DNA of 64,000 nucleotides from Cyprinodon diabolis. Its lineage: Eukaryota > Chordata > Actinopteri > Cyprinodontiformes > Cyprinodontidae. Under the pieces are notes generated by a model. That model saw nothing but the letters and a program-made list of their open reading frames with translations. It searched no databases and was not told the DNA's origin. A program made the position numbers and the translations under genes. Location: positions 20,117,510-20,181,509 of the forward strand of contig CM060068.1 in assembly GCA_030533445.1 (NCBI GenBank), read 5' to 3'. Below are positions 41,183-53,330 of this stretch, one piece after another; position 1 is the first letter of the stretch, and each line of letters begins with the position of its first letter.

Positions 41183-42828
41183 TTCATGAGTGGAAGGAGA
41201 ATTTAGTGGAAGATTGGTGAACTGATTGGTGTGGTTGCTTTTATTATGCAGACACTGCTATGGTCTATTGTAATGAATAGAGAGAGCTTAGTCAACATGC
41301 AAAGATCTCAATTTACTGGTTGGTCTACATTCCCACTATCACCTATGCTCATGAAATCTGGATGGTGACCGAGAAGATCCCAGTTACAAGCGGCTGAAAT
41401 TAGCTTTCTCTGTAGGGTGGCTGGGCACTGCCTTGGAGATAGGGTGAAGAGTTCGGCAATCTGAGAGGGCCTCGGAGTAGAGCTGCTTCTCATCCACATA
41501 AATAGGAGTCTTCATCTTTTTTGGTTGCACCTGGATGCCTCCCACAGAAGGTGTTCCACATCCCAAAATCTATTTTTTTATTGATTCCCCCCCGCCCGCT
41601 TTGGATAAATATTAGAATATGATAAAGGTTTATGGCTTTGCTTGTAGTGCTCATTGACTAAATGATGCTCTTGTTTTTTTATGCATCTGATGATTAGACA
41701 TTTGACCTCTGATCACTCAATAGAGCAGATCGGGTTACATTTACCAATTCCGTGAATGGTATATTTCTGAAATTATTAAAAGTTTTATTTTGGATGCCAG
41801 TAACTAAGAGCTAGATTTAGCTATTCAGCCAACCTCAAACTGACCTTGCCAAACAAATCAGGTTTGAAATCATCAAATTACTGTAGAGTATATTTTCTCA
41901 GCATTGATGGATGAGTTGAAATGATTTAAAGTCCTGCCATGCTCCCCAACAACCCTCAACTAACCCATCATTGCTTCAGAGTTTCATCTAACACCATCAA
42001 GGATGAAAAAGGGCAGATCGATAGCCTGTCCCTGAGCAGCAAGGGGAACACTGAGATATGTAGAGACTGCCCTCTGGTTCAGAACTGTGTGCTTTCTTTG
42101 GTTTGTCCTTATTTGGTTAAAAAAACGTCTGTTCAGTGGGAAAAAAAATGTCTCTGCTATTATTATTATTTGCAGTAAACTGTATAAGGTAATGCGATTT
42201 TAAAGGAGCTTTTTAAAGAAACTAGAAAGAAATCCCCTGCAATTAACTGTTTAAGCTGCTGCTGCATTAGGAATGCTTTTACCACAGTGCAACAACATAG
42301 GACTAAGAATAGTTCCAATGTAAACAAACTCAGCCTGACTAGACTCTGAGTATATTTCTTAAATCTAACGACTCTAAAAGCACAGGAGTCTCTAAGAGCC
42401 ATAGATATTAAATAAAATCCTTGTAGCTCTGGCACATAACATCAATTGTGTGTGGAATTTGGGGCCTTCGACTGTTTTCCTGTAGAACAAGATAACAGAA
42501 CTTGTCCTTTTCTGTTCAAATATTGAAGCATTCTTTCCATGCTTCCCTCGCAGGTTTAGGAGTGCAGTGGGAAAACTCAATTTATATAACATTTACCCAG
42601 AGATTTGTCAGAGTTTTTATGGTAAGGGTTTAATTTGTTGATGTTGCTTTGGATAAACATCTTGCATAGTTGGAGCTTCTTATATACAGGTACATGAACA
42701 ATATCACTTTAAATAAAGAAACTTGTTGTCTTGCAGGAGACCTTTCTCAGTGTTCCTGTAGGAGCAATAGATGTTTTGCAGGTGTGACTCTATATGAAAG
42801 CATTTGACTGTTTGCACTTTTCCCTCAG

Positions 42829-42922
42829 GGGCCTTAAAGAGAGGATTCCAGGAACCCTGTCATGTTCAAGGCAGTGCTGAAGAAGAATAGAGATGGAGGC
42901 AAAGGGAGCAAGAAGGATTCAG
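42829..42922 (+). CDS. tanc1: tanc1 first coding exon (CDS 42862-42922)
   Basis: The acceptor is ttttccctcag and the donor is TCAG|gtatgt. After 33 non-coding bases, ATG at 42862 opens MFKAVLKKNRDGGKGSKKDS plus the first base of the next codon, closely matching the remembered N-terminus of TANC1 (MLKAVLKK..GGKG.KK). TANC1 is a large postsynaptic scaffold with a P-loop ATPase-like region, ankyrin repeats and TPRs, all encoded downstream of this window. The order pkp4-dapl1-tanc1, as in human 2q24.1, independently supports the call. The exon is short, so the amino-acid match alone would not be decisive. Confidence 0.85.
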
Positions 42923-43458
42923 GTATGTTCATGTCTGTATTTGATGTCATTATTTTTGAAGTTTATAAATGGATATCCAGGAAAAAGATCAAATAAAACT
43001 AAAGCATGACAGTAACCAAACAAACCAAACTGAGTAGCAGATTAATTATAATAACATAAAATAATGTTTAACTTAAGGATTTATCTTAATCTTCCAAAAA
43101 ACAAAACAAAAACAACCTACACTCTAAAGATATCTGTTATAGCATTTCACCCATTGGTCACTGTTCTATAATGATATTTGGCTTATAGATTTTTTCAATT
43201 TTACCGGTAAATAAAATTTTCAGTTAAGTGAAGGATAATTCAACAAAATCGCTTCCTAAAATTTTAAAATTGAAATGACATAACATTTCAATTGTCAAGT
43301 AAACTTTAGTCTTGAAAACACACCATACATAAGCACAGCCATTTACATTTACTGCATCCTTATTTTATTTAGAGTGGATTCTGTAACTAGTTTAAAGTTG
43401 GCTATAGAAGGGTCCAGAAAATCTTGCTCAATTTTACTCTTTTGCTATTGGAATATGC

Positions 43459-43870
43459 AGGACTTAAGGCTGGTTTATACTCAGAAACAAATGTCATCTG
43501 CGTGTGTGTCGCAGTGAACGCAAATATGCCCCGCCCCTTCAGCAGACACTCTGCTGCACCTCTCCAAAATTGTAGGTGACCGCAGACAGGAGGCCTCTGA
43601 TTTGTCAAATCTACATCCGCTCTACACTATGCTTATCTTCTGTTTGGTACTTTACCGGCTTGTTTTGTTTGTAGGACTAGCTAGAAGAGTGAGGTACGCG
43701 AGAACGCTAGGACCCTTTTTCCACCTGAATCCCCGGTCTTTTTCGCCATCGTGTCCCTCCATTGTCGCACAAACTTGCCCCCACTTCCTCACCGCCTCGG
43801 CAGTATCCAGACCCACTGCTAGGTCGTGATTGTCCCTCTTGCGTTGTGGCGTGGCATATTATAGCGCAGA
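43459..43870 (-). mobile_element. Harbinger-like element fragment with Myb/MADF-type remnant
   Basis: The start ttaaggctggtttatactca resembles Harbinger-type ends of fish repeats. On the minus strand around 43660-43830 a broken frame reads AEAVRKWGQVCATMEG and FRWKKGPSVLAYLTLLA, recalling the AExxxRWxxLRD..KKxPSVFAYLxWL pattern of Harbinger Myb-like proteins. Limits and assignment are tentative. Confidence 0.4.
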
Positions 43871-45641
43871 CCATGCCTCAATATTGGGCATAAATCCAAA
43901 ATATCTGCAATAAGCTCATTGCGACACTGCTGCGGGAGATTAACCAGCCTTTTGGAGATGTGTGCAGCCTATCAGGGCTAAAGATCTATGGAAATAAACA
44001 GAGACTGACCTGTGCGTAATATAGTTTTTAATGATCACTTCCTCTAATGCTAAAATTTTAAAATAATAGCTAAACGTCTGATTCAAATATGAATTATTTT
44101 TGGAGGGATTATGATTTCTGATGCAGTTCTTAGGAATGAGACTCAACTAAAGGCTGTATCAGTAGGTCAGATTTTTACCCCTGCTGTTACTTGGCCTTTA
44201 ACAACTGCACTTTGATCTCAAATAAATCTTAAAATAAAAGACCTTAGGTTTTATAGAAGTTAGAAAGAGTCTGGGGAAAAAATAGTGTGATTAAAAATGA
44301 CATGCTCACATGTAACATGACATCAGCTCCACACTCCTGCAGCCATCATTAAGCTTCTTGCTTTAGGAAGAGTTAAATACGAGTATGTTCTCCCTTTTAG
44401 CTGTAAATTTGTGTAGAGGTACACTCTCTTATGTCATAACAGATGGTTTCTTTTGGAAATTCATAAGCTAGTCTTCCTTTGTGACAAACAATCCATCACC
44501 ATTAACCCTAGATATTGGAGAATAGTCTCTTGCACATGTAATTAGCCTCTTCCATGATCTGTCTTGGCACAGCAGGGTGACGGTTTGTGTTTCTTCTGCA
44601 TCTACTAGCCCCGACCTGCTCCTTCAGCTTGATGGTGGTTTCCAAAACCTGATTCAGCAGTTCTGGTGTAGATGGATGCCTCATTGCTCTGTCGTCTTTG
44701 TTACTTTTGTTTAACTTAGTCAGGATTGAAAATTACAGGGGAAAGAGTCTGAGTCGCTTCACGGTTTACACCACACCATCTCCACTGCATTTTAGAAAAC
44801 TACTAAAAAAGGAAAAAATATTAATAAAGGCCTACATGCGTAGCTTTTCATTAGGCTGTTGAAAGTTGTCTTGTATATACTTGTACCACTGCTTCCCTGT
44901 TATCTCTCCACACAAACACATCTCTACACTAATTCAAGGGGGAATGTGTGCATGTGAAATCTGGGAGGCTCCAGTGTTTTATGGTGGGACACCGCTCCTT
45001 TTATTCACAGTGTCACTTTTCCCAGTTGGCCCCCATCTATCAAGGCAAAGCAGCTCCTTGTCTTTTTCACATGCCAAGACAATAAAATCTGGTCACACCT
45101 CTGCTGTTTGGGGCACTTCAGGCGGACGATAGGTCACAGAGTTTTAGTTTTGAGGAGCGGCAATCATGCCCTACTGTTGTTCCCCCACAGAGCAGCCATT
45201 TCTTTTCTTTTAACTCTAGTTATAGTTTTAAGTTAAGGGAACTTTTGCATGTTTTCATTTTTTCTCCATCATCCTTAAATCCTTTCTGTATGTTCCTGTT
45301 ATAACTGAATATATTTATACAGAAACTCTAATGATAATCCAAGTTTAGTGATGAATCTTTTAGGGATTTTTTAGACAATGTCTTAAAACCAATACTGTAA
45401 TGTTTTCTCTCTCCAGAACCAATTTTATTTCCCTATGAGAGCAGCAAATAGCAAAATAAAGTTTTCCATTTTCTATATAAACTCAAAATGTAATGGTGTC
45501 AGAATTAAAAGTCTTTATATAAAAAGTAGACATTAGTTTCTTAACATGCCTGTGCAAATTGTCAGTCATCCAGCCTAAGGCAACCACAAAAACAGGCTTG
45601 ATTTAGAGGCAACCGAGCTTTCTGAGGATGGGCCTCCAGGT

Positions 45642-45920
45642 TATGGCTGCAACTAATGATTATTTAGCTAATCAATTGTTTTGAATAATTGATTAATAAT
45701 CTGTAAGTTTGTTTTATCTCAAATGACAAATGTTTATATATATATATATTTATTTTAGAATTTTGGTGCAATTGCTGCTCTAAGTAGGTAGCTCTGTCAG
45801 CTAAACGCATGTTTTAAAATCTGTATACTCCAGTTTCTGATTAATTGATTACTGAATTAGTTGATGATAATTTAAATAATTGATTTATCACGATTAAGCT
45901 GATTAATTGTTTCAGCCCTA
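45642..45920. mobile_element. TAGGGCTG-type AT-rich element
   Basis: The left end tatggctgcaactaatgatt and the right end, on the other strand tagggctgaaacaattaatc, are inverted, with ATTAATTGATTA-type motifs inside each end. It is a complete, uninterrupted relative of the element split at 36146-37378. Confidence 0.65.
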
Positions 45921-48900
45921 TTACAGGTGGTTGAAAACATCCAAGAACAGGTTGATCTACTGGAAGCCGCCAGATTTGACAAATAATCCTGTATAGATGT
46001 TTTTCAGAAAAGGTACTTAAGTCCGGTTGCCTCCGATCTAAGCCTGATTCATGATTAGTTTCTAAAGAACAGCCCAATAAAAATGTTGAACTTTCTAGGC
46101 ATCGGTCAAAAGTAACAGTACATATAAAAGTTAAAAAAAAAAATGTATAATTTCATTGTCACATTTACAGCTTTACAGATGATAGCTCACTTATGTCCTT
46201 TTCGTTTTTTTTGCACTATATAAAAATGTACTGGCTCTATTTTTTTATATTTTCATTTATATTGAGATTTTTAGTGAAGTAATAACAATCAATAATAAAA
46301 GGTTAATTTCCCCTAAATCGACTTGCATCGATTGATGGAGAGTGCAGACCTCTCACAGCAGGGAACTGTTCACTGAAATAATATAGGATGTCAGCATTTC
46401 TATATTATACATTTTTTGAACAAAGGCATCTGACAGTTTTATGACCACATCATACCGATATGAAGAACACTAGTTTCAACTGAGCATAGCAATTAATTGT
46501 GGAGCACTGAGTGCTAATGCAGGAGAGAAAATCTCTTTGTCTGCTTCTCTGCATTCATACCAATAATAACCTGATTGGCTGAGTTGTAAGCTGATAAAAA
46601 CTATCATTGCTCTCTGCAGAAAGACTGAATATTTATGATTATTTCAATCGGCTCCACAAAAGAATCTGGTTACAGAGTTCAACCTTGATTTGTTAAATGA
46701 TGCATGTTTCCAAAAATATAGCTCCCCCTCACCACCCACCCATTTAGTGAAAATGTTTTTTTCTTTGTCAGGAGGGTTTCTTTAAGTCGGGCAAAACTTT
46801 GGTCAAATCCACTGAGCGGTATCCTGCACAGTGGAACTAAATGGGAGGAAAGACTTTGATAATGCTATAATTGCAAGATACCTCAGCAGATGTTGCTTAT
46901 GACTTTGTGGCTATGGACTAAAAGCAACTTAAATATGGTCAAGGAAACTTGGTCCTCATGCCAGATACCACTACAGTCATTAGCTCTCCTTTGGGATCCC
47001 TCCATTGCCAAGCCCACAAAAACACAAAGTTTGCTAATTCAGTCTCTCCATCTTCTACTCCTCCTAGATCTTTCTTCCCTTTTAGCTTCTTTTGGAAGTT
47101 TTTATCCTGCCTGGAGTTTGTGTTCATATTCAGTTTTTTAGTTTTTCATATCTGCTCTTTTATGGTGCTACTTAAAAATAACAAGCCATGTTTCTCTTTT
47201 ACTGTACTACAGTGCAGGCAATGTGAGTTTGCTGCAATATTCAATTTAAAAGAAGGCCCATCTTTATGCTGCATACCAGTTTGTACTGACTAGTTTTACC
47301 CTGGGAAAACAAACTTTTCTAAAGTCAGATTTTTATATGTAGATAATGCGTACATTTTTGAAGAAGCGGTTATTTAAATCTAAATCATTTTCAGAACTTT
47401 AAACGTTTTTGCACCTGTACTTTTCAGTAGCAATTCACCGATCAATTCATATCAAAATATCACTCTCTCTATCTAGCGAGCTACGATTTTTATCGAATAT
47501 TATCCCAAACTTAATTATTTTTTTTATCTTGTTAGCTTTTCAATTGTCAGCTGCATTAAAAGCGTGTGGCTAATAGCTTTCCAACAGAGAATTTAAAATT
47601 CTGGTGAAAAGTGACAGGCAGCCCTCCTGCACTTTACATACAATACCTTTCTATCCATTCTGTTGCCAGACATCTTGCAAAATGCTGAAAACTGTCAACA
47701 ATTGAGGCAGAAAGCATTGTAGCCATCATGCACAGCAACAGGTGGGTGAGGGGCAGCTCTTAATTATGCAAAGAATGCAAAACAAACAAGCAAGCAAACA
47801 AAACTCAAACCTTTTTCTTGGTATTTTCTGATAATAGCTCTTTTCATGAAACCATTTAGGAAGTAACCCTTGTATTGCTTGGGGAAAATCCTGGCTCATG
47901 CATACTTTAAACCCCTTATTATAAAGTAAGATAGTAAAGAAGTACTTTTTACATACCTAAGTTCAATAAATTCAGCAATATGGGACACTAGCGTAGTTGT
48001 TTGTCCCCAGTGCAACATCAACCAACTGTTTTTAATGCACAGTGTCATAGCACATTTCCTTTGTTGTTGGTCATGATCATAAGTGATTCTTAAATAAAGG
48101 CAGTTTTTAAAAATTTTAAATGTTGATGTGTTTTGAAAAACAAAACCAAAAGCTCCACTTCTGTGCAAAACAGAACATATATTTTCCAATAAATTCCAAT
48201 AAAATAGCAATAAAATTGGAGGCTTTCTGTAATGCAAGCTTCATCACAGCCAGAATAATGATCTGAAAAAAAAGGCATCAGACTCAACAAATCTGATAAT
48301 GCATCCTTACATTTCCACCGTAGTCAATTATTGTTTCTATGGATGTATTTACACATCCATATTAAATAATCCCTCCAACAAAGGGACCTGGGAGACCCGC
48401 TTCTTTCCCTTTAAATAAGTCATTTGGTCTTAAAAGCCTGGTTTTCTTTTGTTAAGTGTCTGGCATTAAACCATTGCTGTTGCTTGGGGAGTATCTTTAA
48501 TAGCCCCCTCAGGTGACTAAGAGAAATGCCATTTTTGACCTAGCTTTGATTGCTTGCCAGTGTTACAGTGTAGGGCAGGTAATGCCTAAGGAGGCTAGAC
48601 TTCTCACTCAATGAGGGTGGCAGCCCAAAGCAGCTGCCCAGACATTTCTGTCTGACGCAGCGTTAATCACACAGGCATGCTCTGTCCTGGTGTCACTGAG
48701 GCCGACAGCAGTTCCGAATGTTTATTTCTATATCTCCCAACAGATAGAGAAAATGTTTGCACTTTCCAACCTTAATGTATGTTGGTCGGTTGCCTCAGGT
48801 TGTTTAACAGTAGCGAAACAGGAGCTACATACACACCTGCAATAACGGCACACATTCCTCAAAATAGACCTGAAACCAATCATTTAAGGATCACACTTTC

Positions 48901-50408
48901 ATTACTGAGACTAATGGTAGATGCTAGGATACCAAACCCATAACGTGATAATATCTGTGTACTCTAGAACTCACCTTACGGCTTAGCCAAAACCCAATCT
49001 TCAATGAGAAACAACCCAAACCGCAACAAGAATTTGTTAATGGTTCGGTGAAATATTTCAAGATTTAAATGTAATTTTTCTTGAAGGAAACCAGGGTTGT
49101 TCCAGAGAGATTGGATGGAAAAAATTAAGGGAATGTTGATGATGCACAGGATCTGTGTTCGAAGTGATAGCCTGACTGAGAAAGCCCTTAGTACTCTGTT
49201 GCCTCAGCTGTGGCCGGTAATGGTACATGCTGTCTCTGCAGTTTCCACAAGCTCCTTGGTTGTTTTGACACAAAACAGTGATTTGTTGCTAAAGGTCAGT
49301 CCACAGCAAATTGGTTACAACGTTGTCTTTGTGTTTTTCCATTGGTTCTTCAAATTTCTAATGCCAGAGGTGTTGCTAAAGCTGATAACTCTCAGGCTGT
49401 GGTTTGTGGTTCCGAATTTATTGAACCTCTTTCAGATTCAAATATTTTATGCTGATCCCAGTTTAGCTTTTTTCTGCTGTCTGTTAGGCTCAGTAGAACA
49501 GCTGACATTGCAGACATTCCTACACTGTTTTCTGCTTTCTCTCCCCTCATCTGCAACAACAAGAGAGAAGTTTTCTCCCACCGGTGTGGTGGCAAAAGGT
49601 GGCTGAGTAGTGATTTCTCAAAACCAAAGAATATTTCAGGTAAACCCTGCTTGATGTTGATAATCATGTCCAGGAGGGTTTATTCTAAGGATTTCATTTT
49701 TTTTTTAAATGTTGAAAGTGTTCAGTAAAGTTTCGACGATTATGGTTAAGAAATAATTCCCAAACATTTAGATGTGATCCCTCTCAGTTGAGCAACAGCC
49801 TTTGAATTCCCTGTAACAAATTCCTCAAACAGAAACTCATATTCTCACGTCGCATCATATTGCCAAAACAATCCAAATCAACATGCCAGATATAAAACTG
49901 TTTTATAACACCTGTTTCTCATAGAGGAAAGAGTATAAATATCAATATTGCTCATGCTCGTGGTTATTTAGTGAACATTTATTTTAATTATACAGCTTTT
50001 CTTTTGCAAATTTTACATTTAAAAACTGATTTAAGCAATATTCATGAATTAGGAGATCAAATTAAAAGTTGTATTACATAAAGAATTTTGAAACTCCTTT
50101 ACAATAAGATATCATTTTACAAATGTTTTATTTCAATGTAATAAATCAGGTTTATTTTACGTGGGAATATATAAGAAGGAAAAAAACTCCTCTAGAGTAA
50201 AGTTTGTCTTGTAATTAAAGTTACAAAGAAGTAAGGCTTGGGCAAGTATTTTACTCACTTATATATGAACACCATCCGTCATTTTCTTAACAGTGGACCA
50301 GGAGCCAATTTACTCCTTGAGTTTGTGAGACAGCAGCAGTTCAGACTTGCACTATGCTGAAAATGATACATCCATGTTACCATGTCCTCCTTAGTAAGAG
50401 GTTCGTTA

Positions 50409-50426
50409 GGGGTGGGGTGGGGTGGG
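50409..50426 (+). repeat. (GGGGT)n, G-quadruplex motif
   Basis: GGGGTGGGGTGGGGTGGG gives four G-runs separated by single T, an ideal short-loop quadruplex pattern on the sense strand of the tanc1 intron. Confidence 0.9.
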
Positions 50427-51333
50427 TGGTTAAGGAAAAGCACCAGTTGGCTTTGTTCAGATGTTATACACCTGGCTTTCCTTGTATTAAAGGGGACTGA
50501 TGCATGTATGAAGAAGGCATTACACGTTAGCCTAGAGTTTAGTGGCTTTTTTTTTTGTGGCTTATTGCTTAATGTATACTTTTGTATAACTACAAAACTG
50601 GAAGCACACGCTGCAATTTTAAATCTAAAAGTTATAGTAAGTGAAGATGTATTTAAATGAGAACATATTTTCCATGCATATTACCATTTGCATTACTATA
50701 CACAAAGACGTAATGAGTGGTGAGAACCGCCATGATGCATTAATAATATCAATTAGTTGAAGAAAATGTTTAGTCCTCAACCAGGACTGTGGTCTCCTAT
50801 GTCAACAGTCAATGATTTGTTTCCTGAATGGTGCAGAGAGTAAAGAAAAGGGTCAGTCCCAGACCTTTGCAGAGTCGAATGGAGTTGGAGGATGGATGCA
50901 GCTAAATTTTCAAGGATAGTCGCTCTCCAGGTCTGACACAATTCATGCAGCTCTGTGGCTTTAGTAGGCTTTTACTATTAAACTAAATGTTTAAGTCTAG
51001 ATAGTCTTTAAATAAACTGTTAATAAACCTCAACATCTGGAGTTCTGATTACATTTTTCCCTTTTTTTTAATTCAGGTATAATCCTGTATTAACAGTTGC
51101 TCAGTGGGTTTTTTGTCCCCTGCTTGCTTTTGGTTACCAGTCATGTTTGTATAGATTTTCATGTCCAGACAGTTATGGCAGGACTTATAAAAGTAGAGAA
51201 AGAATGCACCTGATTTACAAAGAAGACCATTCAGCACACAGACCTACATGGCTATCAAAGCACTGTGCAGCCAGCAGGCAACGATTAGCAGGGCGTAGCT
51301 CAAAACCACATCTTTAGCTTGCACACATTCATG

Positions 51334-51380
51334 TATACACACACACGCACATGCACACACACACACATGCAAACACACCC
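51334..51380. repeat. (CA)n microsatellite, imperfect
   Basis: Alternating CA with CG and TG interruptions (acacacacacgcacatgcac and similar). Confidence 0.85.
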
Positions 51381-51987
51381 ACTCACCCGCAAACCTCAGG
51401 TGTATCCACATTAGACACGCCCCGTGTTTCCTACTAAAAAAGCAAAAATAAGGGCTCTTGGAGAGAGCAGTGAAGCTGGTTGGGCAGTCTGGTTCCTTTT
51501 CTGAGTCTGATACAGCATAGTTTTGCCAAAACATAATACACATCACATGATTTGAGAGGTCTCAGAATATGAAGCTAATAATGTTCTTATCACGTTGCAA
51601 TCCTAAACCAAACACTTACACACCTCTGTTGAAACACTTTGTCCAAAAGCTATGAAGAGATTTTTTATTTTCTATTTCTTGATTGAAAATTGAAACTTAA
51701 ATACAGCTAGGGAATTATTTGGAATGAAATTAGACTAGTTTGCTATATTCCTCATGAGCTACATGACAGTGTCTGATTTTCCATTATACATGTAACGACT
51801 GAATGGGGAGGTTGCATAAAAGTACATGCATGAGGAAGACCTAATGCTATGAAAAAAGGTTTTTGTCTGGTTTCTGTCTGACTTGGCCAACATGACATTA
51901 AGAACATGACTCATCAGCTGTTTCTGGTGAAACAGCTCAAAGACCTCCAGACCTGTGTCATATTTCATTAGCCATGTTTTAAAGTTT

Positions 51988-52076
51988 CTATACTCCAGTT
52001 AACCAATAATCAATTATTGAATTAGTTGATAATTATTTCAATAATCAATTAATTATGATACATTGTTTCAGCCCTA
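51988..52076. mobile_element. right end of a TAGGGCTG-type element
   Basis: Sequence from ctccagttaaccaataatca to gtttcagccctac shares order and motifs with the right half of 45642-45920. The left half is missing or too diverged to see. Confidence 0.5.
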
Positions 52077-52863
52077 CTTTGCAATCAAGACTCAAAACGT
52101 CATCAAGACTTTATATATTTAGCCCTGTTTTCTTTAGTTAGATTTGATGAATAATCAAATGTGTTCTTATTTGTATTTTTCTTTGATCTAAGCCATTCTA
52201 TTGGAGCCCTGGCTACATGTTTAATGTCTTCTTTAAGATGAATCTCTGTCCGAGTCAGTGTCAGACTGGCCTTTATTTAGCTGCATGCATCTTCAAAGCA
52301 TGTATGCCCAACTTTCCTATCCCTGCAAAAGTAAAGCATCCCACAGCATAATACTGCTTCTACTATATCTTAAAGTAGAAATAAACAGTTCCGTTTTGAT
52401 ATCATTGACTATAGCTCCCTGTTGCATGGCTTGTTGCAAAATGTAAATAATTCTCATGGGTAGTTCTAAACAATAAATAACTTGTTATTCCAAGAAGACA
52501 AAATGTATTGCCTGTAGGCATCATGGTTAATCTGTCAATCGGTGGTCTAAAGTCAGGTTCTCTTACCTCAGACTTCTGCAGCTCTTACAGGGCCACCATT
52601 AGTATATTGGCTGCTTCTCTGATTAAGGCGTTCCTTGGCTATTGTCACTACCATTTTAATATTTTTCTTTGTTATTTGGGAGATTATTTCAAGAGATGTA
52701 TGGTATTAGTAAATTTTACAATAACTGTAATTTACAATATGTGCCTATACTCTTAATTACTCTTTTACACTATTTAAAACTCACCTTTATCACCTTTATG
52801 ATCTGCTGCTTTGAGTCACTTTCCAATTGGTTAAATATTACAAGTTAATAGTACTTGGAATAG

Positions 52864-53330
52864 AGGTAGACCGATGCATCTGCTTACTGATTGTTTTTGG
52901 CTGATATTAGCGGTTTTGTCTCTTACTGGCATTGGCCAATGCATGCATGCATCACCTATTTATTAGTGTTTGCAGGAACCATGCTTTACAGTCACATGCA
53001 GTGCATTGATTGCCACTTTCTCCATTTACTATCTAGTTTAGGTTTTCTTTTTCTGATTTAACAGTTTTTATATGAATAGAGTTGTGTTGCATTTTTAATA
53101 GTTGTGCCATTTTTATAATGTAAATGGCGAATTAACAAGTAATGTCTCCAAGAATTTGGAAAAAAAAAAAGTTGGCAACACATATTGAGAATTGACTATC
53201 AATATTCTTCATCGGTCTAAAGAAAAATCTGCATTGGTATTGCAAATTATCTGTTGTCTAAATTAGTCGAGACTCATTTCAATAATCAATTAATCAATAT
53301 TAATCTAATCATTTGTTTAAACCGTATGAT
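52864..53330. mobile_element. AGAGGTAGACCGATGC-type repeat
   Basis: The start agaggtagaccgatgcatct and a segment near 53212 (catcggtctaaagaaaaatc) are in inverted orientation, as in a family of fish DNA elements with GGTCGACCGAT ends. A TAGGGCTG-like tail fragment (aataatcaattaatc) follows at about 53280. The region is degraded. Confidence 0.4.

Larger units (their letters stand above)
29516..42828 (+). other. tanc1: probable tanc1 intron 1
   Basis: If exon 1 is right, this is a 13.3-kb intron; otherwise it is upstream region. It contains a G30 run, nested foldbacks at 36146-37378 and 37608-37987, and an L2-type LINE end at 40408-41050. From about 30150 to 36100 I see no recognised element apart from AT-rich unique sequence and the G30 run. 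Confidence 0.5.

Noticed and set aside
49097..49606. 169-codon + strand open frame with hydrophobic stretches
   Set aside because: No recognisable domain, mixed composition typical of AT-rich chance frames, and it lies inside a large intron.
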